A stretch of DNA of 8,756 nucleotides, taken from positions 32,151 to 40,906 of the forward strand of contig HF991331.1 of NCBI GenBank assembly GCA_000431515.1, written 5' to 3'. Numbering within the stretch: position 1 is the first letter of the stretch; every line of letters begins with the position of its first letter. The stretch comes from Clostridium sp. CAG:632 (GTDB taxonomy: Bacteria; Bacillota; Clostridia; Lachnospirales; Lachnospiraceae). This document shows positions 1 through 6,344 of this stretch, piece after piece. The notes beneath the pieces were generated by a model. The model had not been told where the DNA came from. It made no database searches and saw only the letters and a list, made by a program, of their open reading frames with translations. The position numbers and the translations under genes are program-made.

Positions 1-1896
1 GAACTTCACATCAATGTTCTTCAGATTGTTCTCCCGCGCTCCGGTTACCGTGATCCATCCGGTCGGTGTCCTGCGAGTCTCCGGAACCGGTATCTTCTTT
101 CTTCCGCTCAGGTAAGCACCTGTAATAGACTTCTTACATTTCATAATATCCTTTGCCGTACCGGCGGCTACAACTTCTCCACCGTACTCTCCGGCTCCCG
201 GTCCGATATCCACAATGTAGTCTGCTGCCAGCATGGTATCCTCATCATGCTCTACGACGATCAGACTGTTACCCAGATCTCGCAGCCGTTTCAGGGTAGC
301 GATCAGCTTATCATTATCTCTCTGATGCAGACCAATACTCGGCTCATCCAGTATATATGCCACACCGACCAGTCCTGAACCAATCTGGGTCGCAAGTCGG
401 ATCCGCTGTGCCTCACCACCGGACAACGTTGCCGTCGGACGGTAAAGCGCCAGATAATCCAGTCCGACATCCATCAGGAACTGAATCCTTGCCCGTATTT
501 CCTTCAGGATTACACCACCGATCAGCTGCTGCCGGTCATTGATGTGTAACTCCGCCAGATATTCATGCAGATCCGCAATCGACATTTCCGTAACTTCCGC
601 AATATTCTTATCATCAACCGTTACAGCCAGCGACTCTGCTTTCAATCGTTTTCCGTGGCACTCTTCGCATGGTGTGATCGACATATAGCTCTCATATTCT
701 TCCCGCATGGACTGTGAAGACTCCCGATAGCGCCGTCTGATATTTTCCAGCAGTCCTTCAAAGGTAATGTCATAGACACCTTCTCCACGCTGTCCCTTAT
801 ACCGTACCTTCACCGGTCTTGTCCCGATGCCGTACAGCAGAAGATCCTGCACCTCCTGCGAATACTGCTCAAACGGTGTATCCATGTCAAATCCGAACTC
901 TTCTCCCAGTGCCTCCAGAATGGCCCGGCTGAAGCTTCCCGGCTTCGCAGCTGACTGCCAGCCCAGCACCTGAAAACATCCATCGTTAATACTTAAAGAA
1001 CGATCCGGGATCATCAGATCCACATCAAACTCCATCTTATAGCCCAGTCCGTGACAGACCGGACAGGCACCGAAAGGATTATTGAATGAAAAGCTTCTCG
1101 GCTCGATCTCGTCAATACTGATTCCGCAATCCGGACAGGAAAAGCTCTCGCTGAATGTCATCGGTTCTCCTCCGATCACATCTACGGTCATATTGCCCTC
1201 CGCCAGCTTCAGGGTTGTCTCAATCGAATCTGCCAGTCTTGCCTCGATTCCTTCCTTCGCTACCAGACGATCTACAATTACTTCAATCGAATGCTTAATG
1301 TTCTTATCTAATGTGATCTCCTCGGACAAATCATACTGATTGCCATCTACGATCACCCGCACAAATCCACTCTTCTTTACACCGGCAAGCAGCTTCTCAT
1401 GCCGTCCCTTCCTGCCCTTTACCACAGGTGCCAGCAGCTGAAACTTCGTTCCCGGCTCCAGCTTCATGATCGCATCCACCATCTGATCCACAGTCTGCTT
1501 CTTGATCTCACGACCGCATTTCGGACAATGTGGGACACCGATTCTCGCATATAATAATCGGAAATAATCATAAACCTCTGTCACCGTACCAACCGTAGAC
1601 CGCGGATTCCGGTTCGTAGATTTCTGATCAATGGAAATCGCCGGTGATAAGCCCTCGATCTGTTCTACATCCGGTTTCTCTGCCTGTCCCAGGAACTGTC
1701 TGGCATAGGAAGACAGGGACTCCATATACCGCCGCTGTCCCTCTGCATAGATTGTGTCAAATGCCAGCGAAGACTTTCCGGAACCGGATAGTCCGGTCAT
1801 TACAACCAGTTCATTTCGCGGTATATCAATATCAATATGCTTCAGATTGTGCTCATTTGCTCCCCGAATTTTAATGTATTCCTTCTTCGCTGCCAT
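1..1896 (-). CDS. uvrA: UvrA, excinuclease ABC subunit A (partial, 3' end beyond the window)
   Basis: UvrA is the cytoplasmic ATPase that, with UvrB, scans DNA for bulky lesions in nucleotide excision repair. The window holds the first 632 codons; bacterial UvrA is usually about 940 residues, so about a third is missing past position 1. Visible in order: Walker A GLSGSGKS at residues 35-42; a CPKC pair at 124-127; a zinc-binding set CPDC (254-257) and CPVC (278-281), placed as in the first zinc module of known UvrA; a CEEC pair at 410-413; ABC signature LSGGEAQR at 491-498; Walker B with DEP at 517-519; and the EHDE H-loop at 549-552. The last residues (TGARENNLKNIDVKF) begin the second ATPase half. 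The ATG at 1896 is preceded by AAGGAGA (1902-1908) five bases upstream. It starts 22 bp after the uvrB stop, so the two are almost certainly co-transcribed. No frameshift or lost key residue is seen. Confidence 0.98.
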   Translation of the reverse strand, partial: MAAKKEYIKIRGANEHNLKHIDIDIPRNELVVMTGLSGSGKSSLAFDTIYAEGQRRYMESLSSYARQFLGQAEKPDVEQIEGLSPAISIDQKSTNRNPRSTVGTVTEVYDYFRLLYARIGVPHCPKCGREIKKQTVDQMVDAIMKLEPGTKFQLLAPVVKGRKGRHEKLLAGVKKSGFVRVIVDGNQYDLSEEITLDKNIKHSIEVIVDRLVAKEGIEARLADSIETTLKLAEGNMTVDVIGGEPMTFSESFSCPDCGISIDEIEPRSFSFNNPFGACPVCHGLGYKMEFDVDLMIPDRSLSINDGCFQVLGWQSAAKPGSFSRAILEALGEEFGFDMDTPFEQYSQEVQDLLLYGIGTRPVKVRYKGQRGEGVYDITFEGLLENIRRRYRESSQSMREEYESYMSITPCEECHGKRLKAESLAVTVDDKNIAEVTEMSIADLHEYLAELHINDRQQLIGGVILKEIRARIQFLMDVGLDYLALYRPTATLSGGEAQRIRLATQIGSGLVGVAYILDEPSIGLHQRDNDKLIATLKRLRDLGNSLIVVEHDEDTMLAADYIVDIGPGAGEYGGEVVAAGTAKDIMKCKKSITGAYLSGRKKIPVPETRRTPTGWITVTGARENNLKNIDVKF

Positions 1897-1918
1897 ATCT
1901 TTCTCCTTCTGCTCTGTC

Positions 1919-3904
1919 TCAATCATCTATATCCCGTAGTGCGATCTTGAGCTCCTTCAGCTCATCACGAAGCACTGCGGCCACCTCAAAGTTCAGCTCT
2001 GCAGCTGCCTGATTCATCTTCTTTGTCTTTCTTGCGATTGCTTCCTCTAATTCCTTCCGGGTCATAGACTCTGCATCCTTCTCCGCCGGTTTCTCATTTT
2101 CCAGTGTATTCTCATTGGAAATGATATCCCGGATCTCCTTCTGGATGGTTGTCGGTGTGATCCCATGCTCCTGATTATACGCCTGCTGAATCTCACGTCG
2201 ACGGTTGGTCTCTGTAATCGCTACCTGCATAGACTGTGTAATGTTATCCGCATACATGATGACATGACCTTCACTGTTCCGCGCCGCACGTCCGATCGTC
2301 TGGATCAGAGAAGTCTCCGAACGCAGGAAGCCTTCCTTATCCGCATCCAGAATTGCAACCAGTGTGATCTCCGGAATATCCAGACCTTCCCGCAACAGAT
2401 TAATACCCACCAGCACATCAAACACACCCAGGCGCAGATCCCGCACGATCTCCACACGTTCCAGCGTATCAATATCCGAATGCAGATATTTCACCTTAAT
2501 GCCAACCTCTCGCATATAATCGGTCAGATCCTCTGCCATCCGTTTCGTCAGGGTTGTAACCAGAATCTTATGTCCCTGTTCTACTTCCTTATTTACTTCC
2601 GAAATCAGGTCATCAATCTGTCCCTCGATCGGACGCACATCAATCGGTGGATCCAGTAATCCGGTCGGCCGTATGATCTGCTCCGTCCGAAGCATCTCAT
2701 GCTGCTCCTCATAGACAGATGGTGTCGCCGATACGAACAACAGCTGATCCAGCTTGGACTCAAATTCCTCAAAATTCAGCGGCCGGTTATCCAGTGCCGA
2801 CGGCAGACGGAACCCATAGTCAACCAGTGTCATTTTCCGGGAACGGTCACCCGCATACATGCCACGGATCTGTGGTACTGTGATATGTGACTCATCTATG
2901 ATCATCAGAAAATCATCCTTAAAGAAATCCAACAGGGTATTCGGTGTAGCTCCCGGTGCCAGACCCGCCAGTGGTCTGGAATAGTTCTCAATACCGGAGC
3001 AGAACCCTGTTTCACGCAGCATTTCCATATCAAAATTCGTCCGTTCCGCAATTCGCTGTGCCTCGATCAGTTTCTCCCGATCCTTAAAATACTTCACCCG
3101 TTCCGCCAGCTCTGCCTCAATCTCTTCAATGGCATGGTTCATTTTCTCCTTCGCCACTACATAATGCGATGCAGGGAAAATACAGGTAAAGTTCAATGAT
3201 TTATGAATCTCTCCGGTCAGCGGATCAAACTCTGTGATCCGATCGATCTCATCTCCGAAAAACTCCACCCGGACCGCATTCTCAAAGGTCGATACCGGAA
3301 TGATCTCCAGCACATCTCCCTTTACCCGGAAGGTACCGCGCCGGAAATCCATATCGTTTCTCACGTACTGAATATTGATCAGCTCCCGGATCACATCATC
3401 CCGGTCCTTGTTCATACCCGGGCGCAGAGAAATCATCATTTCCCGGTAATCATCCGGATCACCAATCCCATAGATACAGGATACCGAAGATACTACGATC
3501 ACATCCCGCCGCTCAATCAATGCAGCAGTCGCACTGTGTCGCAGCTTATCGATCTCATCATTGATTGCCGAATCCTTCGCAATATAGGTATCTGTCGATG
3601 GCACATATGCCTCCGGCTGATAATAATCATAATAGGAAACAAAATACTCCACCGCATTATGTGGGAAGAATGCCTTAAACTCACTGTATAGCTGGGCTGC
3701 CAGTGTCTTGTTATGTGCAATGATCAAGGTCGGTTTATTCAATTGTGCGATCACATTCGCCATCGTAAAGGTCTTTCCTGAACCGGTCACACCCAACAGC
3801 GTCTGCATCTGATTGCCTGACCGGAATCCGTCTACCAGCTCCTGTATCGCCTGTGGCTGATCTCCGGTCGGTGCATATTCTGAAACTAATTCAAAATGAT
3901 CCAC
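1919..3904 (-). CDS. uvrB: UvrB, excinuclease ABC subunit B
   Basis: UvrB is the helicase-like damage-verification subunit: it is loaded by UvrA, inserts a beta-hairpin between the strands and recruits UvrC. At 661 residues it is full length. Visible motifs: Walker A GVTGSGKT (38-45); motif Ia IIAHNKTLAAQL (61-72); the Tyr-rich beta-hairpin YYDYYQPEAY (91-100); Walker B DESH (337-340); VSATP (391-395); GINLLREGLDIPE (500-512); motif VI QTIGRAARN (535-543); and a C-terminal UVR coiled-coil domain at about 617-653, the contact for UvrC. The start is GTG, not ATG, supported by AAGGAGA (3911-3917) six bases upstream. The stop is TGA at 1919-1921. It is the first gene of a uvrB-uvrA unit. The upstream region holds candidate LexA boxes and several -10 hexamers, consistent with SOS induction as known for uvrBA in Bacillus. 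Confidence 0.99.
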   Translation of the reverse strand: MDHFELVSEYAPTGDQPQAIQELVDGFRSGNQMQTLLGVTGSGKTFTMANVIAQLNKPTLIIAHNKTLAAQLYSEFKAFFPHNAVEYFVSYYDYYQPEAYVPSTDTYIAKDSAINDEIDKLRHSATAALIERRDVIVVSSVSCIYGIGDPDDYREMMISLRPGMNKDRDDVIRELINIQYVRNDMDFRRGTFRVKGDVLEIIPVSTFENAVRVEFFGDEIDRITEFDPLTGEIHKSLNFTCIFPASHYVVAKEKMNHAIEEIEAELAERVKYFKDREKLIEAQRIAERTNFDMEMLRETGFCSGIENYSRPLAGLAPGATPNTLLDFFKDDFLMIIDESHITVPQIRGMYAGDRSRKMTLVDYGFRLPSALDNRPLNFEEFESKLDQLLFVSATPSVYEEQHEMLRTEQIIRPTGLLDPPIDVRPIEGQIDDLISEVNKEVEQGHKILVTTLTKRMAEDLTDYMREVGIKVKYLHSDIDTLERVEIVRDLRLGVFDVLVGINLLREGLDIPEITLVAILDADKEGFLRSETSLIQTIGRAARNSEGHVIMYADNITQSMQVAITETNRRREIQQAYNQEHGITPTTIQKEIRDIISNENTLENEKPAEKDAESMTRKELEEAIARKTKKMNQAAAELNFEVAAVLRDELKELKIALRDIDD

Positions 3905-3938
3905 TTATCTTCTCCTTATTCCGTGAGTTCATCACTCC

Positions 3939-3994
3939 ATTATATCGCAATGCTCATTATAGCTCATTATAGCACATCTGATTTTATAAGTACA
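3939..3994 (-). promoter_or_regulatory. Promoter region of uvrBA with three TATAAT hexamers
   Basis: Read on the minus strand, perfect TATAAT hexamers lie at 3966-3971, 3956-3961 and 3939-3944. The first is preceded by TGC, giving an extended -10 (TGCTATAAT), and is the best candidate; at a 17-bp spacer the -35 position (3989-3994) reads TGTACT, a poor match to TTGACA. The other two lack a credible -35. A further TATAAA at 3983-3988 is possible. The transcript would have a leader of about 55 nt before the GTG at 3904. Which hexamer is used cannot be decided from sequence. Confidence 0.6.
3952..3973. repeat. 10-bp tandem repeat carrying -10 hexamers
   Basis: The unit GCTCATTATA occurs twice without mismatch (3952-3961 and 3962-3971) and is followed by the first two bases of a third copy. 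On the minus strand each copy supplies a TATAAT, placing two -10 elements exactly one helical turn apart in front of uvrB. Confidence 0.9.
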
Positions 3995-4001
3995 GGTTTT
4001 T

Positions 4002-4029
4002 AGAACATTTGTTTGCGAATATTTGTTCT
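4002..4029 (-). promoter_or_regulatory. Two abutting LexA/DinR (SOS) box candidates upstream of uvrB
   Basis: On the minus strand, 4029-4016 reads AGAACAAATATTCG and 4015-4002 reads CAAACAAATGTTCT. Against the Bacillus-type LexA consensus CGAACRNRYGTTYC, the uvrB-proximal box matches 12 of 14 positions. The distal one keeps a perfect GAAC half but has ATTC in place of GTTC. The two 14-mers touch, share 10 of 14 bases, and together form an imperfect palindrome with perfect outer GAAC and GTTC arms at 4003-4028. They begin directly after the aminotransferase stop codon (4030-4032). Their centres lie about 50 and 64 bp upstream of the start point predicted from the best -10, somewhat far for simple occlusion, so either another -10 is used or the sites act differently. 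The LexA assignment is inference from motif and gene context. Confidence 0.55.
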
Positions 4030-5184
4030 TTATTTTAGTCTTTCTAACCGGTTCAATGCCTCCAACAGTACCGCATCACTCTTGGCAAAATGCAGCCGCA
4101 TCAGGTTATTTACATCTTCCCGGAAGAAGCTGGATCCCGGAACAGCCGCCACACCGACTTCCTTTACCATCCGCACGCAGAAATCATAGTCACTTTCACC
4201 CATGTGCCGGTACGGATCAATATCAACCAGAACATAGTATGCCCCCTGCGGTTCCGTATAATGCACACCCATGCGTTTCAGTCCGCCCAGAAATAGGTCC
4301 TTCATATGTGTATAATGGGCTGCCAGCTCTTCATAATAGCTGTACGGAAGGTTGAGTCCTGCTACTGCCGCTTCCATCAGTGGTGCAGCCGCCCCAACCG
4401 TCAGGAAATCATGTACCTTTTTCACACGTTCAATAATCTCCGGCGCCGCGATCACGTATCCCAGCCGCCATCCTGTGATGGAATAAGTCTTGGACAATGA
4501 ATTACAGATAATGGTTCGTTCCCGCATTCCCGGCAGTGCAGCCAGATAGGTATGATGATTCGGCTTATATACAATATGTTCATATACTTCATCCGTAATC
4601 ACATAAGCATCATAGCGGATTGCCAGCTCTGCGATGGTCTTAAGCTCAGCCTCCGTAAACACCTTGCCGCACGGATTGGACGGATTACACAGGATCAATG
4701 CTTTCACTCCCTGCTTAAATGCAGCCTCCAGGATATCCGCATCAAATGTAAATTCCGGTGGATTTAACGGCACATAAATCGGTTCTGCTCCGGACAGGAT
4801 CGCATCTGCTCCATAATTCTCATAGAATGGGGAAAACACGATTACCTTTTCACCCGGATTCACCACAGACATCATAGCTGCCATCATGGCCTCCGTACTG
4901 CCACAGGTCACCACGATTTCCCGGTTCGGATTGATCCTCATTCCGGAGAAATGCTCCTGCTTCCGTGCAACCGCCTCCCGGAAATTCTGTGCACCCCAGG
5001 TAACCGCATACTGATGCGGTCCCTCTCCGGCTACTTCTGCCAGACGGTCTGTAAGCTCCTTCGGCGGATCAAAGTCCGGAAAGCCCTGCGATAAATTAAT
5101 TGCACCATATTCATCAGATACTCTGGTCATCCGCCGGATCACGGAATCACTGAATGTCTCTGTTCGTTTTGATAATTCCTGCAT
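4030..5184 (-). CDS. PLP-dependent class I aminotransferase (kynurenine/methionine aminotransferase-like)
   Basis: This is a fold-type I, pyridoxal-phosphate-dependent transaminase of 384 residues, expected to be cytosolic and to move an amino group between an amino acid and a 2-oxo acid. The N-terminal INLSQGFPDFDPP (29-41) is typical of the subgroup with kynurenine aminotransferase and methionine aminotransferase YbdL. Visible active-site residues: NPSNPCG (167-173) with the cofactor-contacting Asn170; TDEVY (197-201) with Asp198 and Tyr201; SLSKTYSITGWRLGY (229-243) with Lys232 as the Schiff-base lysine; and Arg363 in LMRLHF for the substrate carboxylate. The substrate cannot be named; aromatic amino acids, methionine or glutamine are possible. 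The chosen start is the ATG at 5184, with AAGGAGG (5193-5199) eight bases upstream. A longer frame from a TTG at 5223 would put this binding site inside the gene and lies upstream of the predicted transcript start. It seems to be transcribed alone, divergent from the membrane protein gene. Confidence 0.93.
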   Translation of the reverse strand: MQELSKRTETFSDSVIRRMTRVSDEYGAINLSQGFPDFDPPKELTDRLAEVAGEGPHQYAVTWGAQNFREAVARKQEHFSGMRINPNREIVVTCGSTEAMMAAMMSVVNPGEKVIVFSPFYENYGADAILSGAEPIYVPLNPPEFTFDADILEAAFKQGVKALILCNPSNPCGKVFTEAELKTIAELAIRYDAYVITDEVYEHIVYKPNHHTYLAALPGMRERTIICNSLSKTYSITGWRLGYVIAAPEIIERVKKVHDFLTVGAAAPLMEAAVAGLNLPYSYYEELAAHYTHMKDLFLGGLKRMGVHYTEPQGAYYVLVDIDPYRHMGESDYDFCVRMVKEVGVAAVPGSSFFREDVNNLMRLHFAKSDAVLLEALNRLERLK

Positions 5185-5192
5185 ACAATATG

Positions 5193-5199
5193 CCTCCTT
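5193..5199 (-). promoter_or_regulatory. Shine-Dalgarno site deciding the aminotransferase start
   Basis: A full AAGGAGG on the minus strand sits eight bases before the ATG at 5184. It rules in favour of that start over the in-frame TTG at 5223. Confidence 0.85.
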
Positions 5200-5213
5200 C
5201 ATTTCTACCTGAT

Positions 5214-5242
5214 AGTTTAGCAATCCATTTATATAAAATCAA
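5214..5242 (-). promoter_or_regulatory. Candidate sigma-A promoter of the aminotransferase gene
   Basis: On the minus strand TTGATT (5242-5237) and TAAACT (5219-5214) are separated by 17 bp. Transcription would begin near 5207 and give a leader of about 23 nt carrying the AAGGAGG site. Both hexamers deviate from consensus, so an alternative such as TATAGT further upstream is possible. Confidence 0.5.
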
Positions 5243-5271
5243 CTATTCCACTATATAAAAGAGAAAATCTG

Positions 5272-5280
5272 TGTTATACT
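5272..5280 (+). promoter_or_regulatory. Extended -10 promoter of the rightward membrane protein gene
   Basis: TGTTATACT is a TGN-extended -10 with TATACT at 5275-5280. No good -35 lies 16-18 bp upstream, where the sequence is TATATA-like. Transcription would start near 5287, leaving a leader of about 53 nt before the ATG at 5340. This promoter is divergent from that of the aminotransferase, with the core elements roughly 10-35 bp apart. Confidence 0.5.
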
Positions 5281-5307
5281 TATATGCAATAATGAAATTC
5301 AGAAAAT

Positions 5308-5318
5308 ATGTATTACAT
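5308..5318. repeat. Perfect 11-bp palindrome in the leader of the membrane protein gene
   Basis: ATGTATTACAT has five-base arms ATGTA and TACAT about a single central T. A further TTTACAT follows at 5321-5327, repeating one arm. It lies between the predicted transcript start and the ribosome binding site, a position where a repressor could act. No regulator family is identified, and the region is AT-rich, so chance is possible. Confidence 0.35.
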
Positions 5319-5339
5319 AGTTTACATCGGGGGTTCTAT

Positions 5340-6320
5340 ATGAGTACAAAAAAGAAAAACAAATCACAATCTTCCTGGATTTTGCCGGGACTTTTTACCA
5401 TCCTTACATCGATCACAACCATTTATTGCCTCTTGCAATATCGCAGTTCTGTTCCGGTTGTCGGAATCAGCACGCTTCTGCTTCTGGCATCTGCATACTG
5501 GCTTTTTTTAACAATCACACGGATCATAAAATCAAAAGAAACACCGTCCCCATCCGTCGGAGAAGAACAGCGTGAACGGATGAATTATGAAGGCATGAAG
5601 CTCCAGGGCGAAGAATTGATCCGCCTGGTGAATATGCTTGGAAAAGGTACCTATGTTAATACCAAACGTACGGCCGAGCGTCTGGAGCTCCTCTTAGAAC
5701 AGTATGCCCAGCTGCAGAAATCCAACGAGCTTCTTATCCAGCGTCTGATGGATGAGCAGACTAAAGCCGCAAAATTCCAGGTGAAATATGCACAAAACGA
5801 TACTGGAAAACTCATCGCCGCTCTGAATCAGCAATGTGACAATCTGGATGCATCCATTTCCACCTGCTCTGCCGCAATTGGCCGGATCAGCATCCCGGCC
5901 ACTGCTGCACCGGCACCGGTTATGACACAGACCATAGATGCACAGCAGATTACCGACTCATTGAATGAGCTCTCATCAGAGTTAGCCAATATCAATGCCA
6001 GCATTCAGGACTTACGCCAATCGCTCGCCTCTGCCGGCATGCAGGCATCTGTACAGCCGACCGTTCAGCCTGTAGCGGAAGAAGAAGCAGAGGAAAGTCT
6101 CATGGATACTCCGGTTGCAGAAGAAGTGGTCAACGAAGAAGGTGCCCCGATCGAGGAAGACATCCTGCCGGAAACCGCCACAGCCGAAGCACCTGATTCC
6201 GAAGCATCGGCCGAATCTGCAACATCTGCATCGCCTGATGTATCATCTCTCTTATCAGACGATCCGAACAAACAGTTATCAGCAGATGAAATAGCAGCTC
6301 TGTTTGCAGCACTTGGATAA
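5340..6320 (+). CDS. Unrecognised membrane-anchored coiled-coil protein with acidic tail and FliM-like C-terminal peptide
   Basis: I do not recognise a named family for this 326-residue protein. After a short basic N-terminus (MSTKKKNK) there are two hydrophobic segments at about 13-33 and 37-62, probably a membrane hairpin. Residues 74-150 are charged and heptad-like (EGMKLQGEELIRLVNML, TAERLELLLEQYAQLQKSNELL), suggesting coiled coil, with a second helical stretch at about 200-232. Residues 246-300 are rich in Glu, Ala, Ser and Pro and probably disordered. The last 14 residues, LSADEIAALFAALG (313-326), resemble the LSQxEIDALL peptide at the N-terminus of the flagellar switch protein FliM. 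The start is the ATG at 5340, with GGGGG (5329-5333) six bases upstream; the earlier in-frame GTG at 5271 overlaps the predicted -10. It is the only rightward gene here and converges on the methyltransferase with a 24-bp gap. A scaffold or signalling adaptor is conceivable but unproven. Confidence 0.85.
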   Translation: MSTKKKNKSQSSWILPGLFTILTSITTIYCLLQYRSSVPVVGISTLLLLASAYWLFLTITRIIKSKETPSPSVGEEQRERMNYEGMKLQGEELIRLVNMLGKGTYVNTKRTAERLELLLEQYAQLQKSNELLIQRLMDEQTKAAKFQVKYAQNDTGKLIAALNQQCDNLDASISTCSAAIGRISIPATAAPAPVMTQTIDAQQITDSLNELSSELANINASIQDLRQSLASAGMQASVQPTVQPVAEEEAEESLMDTPVAEEVVNEEGAPIEEDILPETATAEAPDSEASAESATSASPDVSSLLSDDPNKQLSADEIAALFAALG

Positions 6321-6344
6321 CTCCTGGCATTGATCATTCGTAAT

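Noticed and set aside
2165..3691. Open frames on the plus strand opposite uvrB (2165-2659, 2699-2890, 3203-3691)
   Set aside because: They mirror a fully conserved UvrB reading frame, show no recognisable domains and are rich in residues expected from antisense codons.
3923..3935. Small hairpin GTGA-GTTCA-TCAC in the uvrB leader
   Set aside because: The stem is only four base pairs and too weak to claim as a regulatory structure.
4002..4030. The GAAC...GTTC palindrome as a terminator of the aminotransferase gene
   Set aside because: The stem is AT-rich with several mismatches, and in the minus direction it is followed by TAAAAA rather than a T-run; a LexA operator explains it better.
5185..5223. 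N-terminal extension of the aminotransferase from a TTG at 5223
   Set aside because: A perfect AAGGAGG lies inside this stretch eight bases before the ATG at 5184, and the predicted promoter starts transcription downstream of 5223.
5271..5339. Longer start (GTG at 5271 or ATG at 5292) for the rightward membrane protein
   Set aside because: The GTG overlaps the extended -10, and neither start has a ribosome binding site, whereas the ATG at 5340 follows GGGGG at six bases. The extra residues also do not look like part of the membrane hairpin.
6321..6344. Bidirectional terminator between the convergent membrane protein and methyltransferase genes
   Set aside because: Only a short ATGATCAT-like self-complementary core is present, with no stable GC stem. 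The T-rich run to its right is the coding sequence of the methyltransferase Lys/Asn tail.
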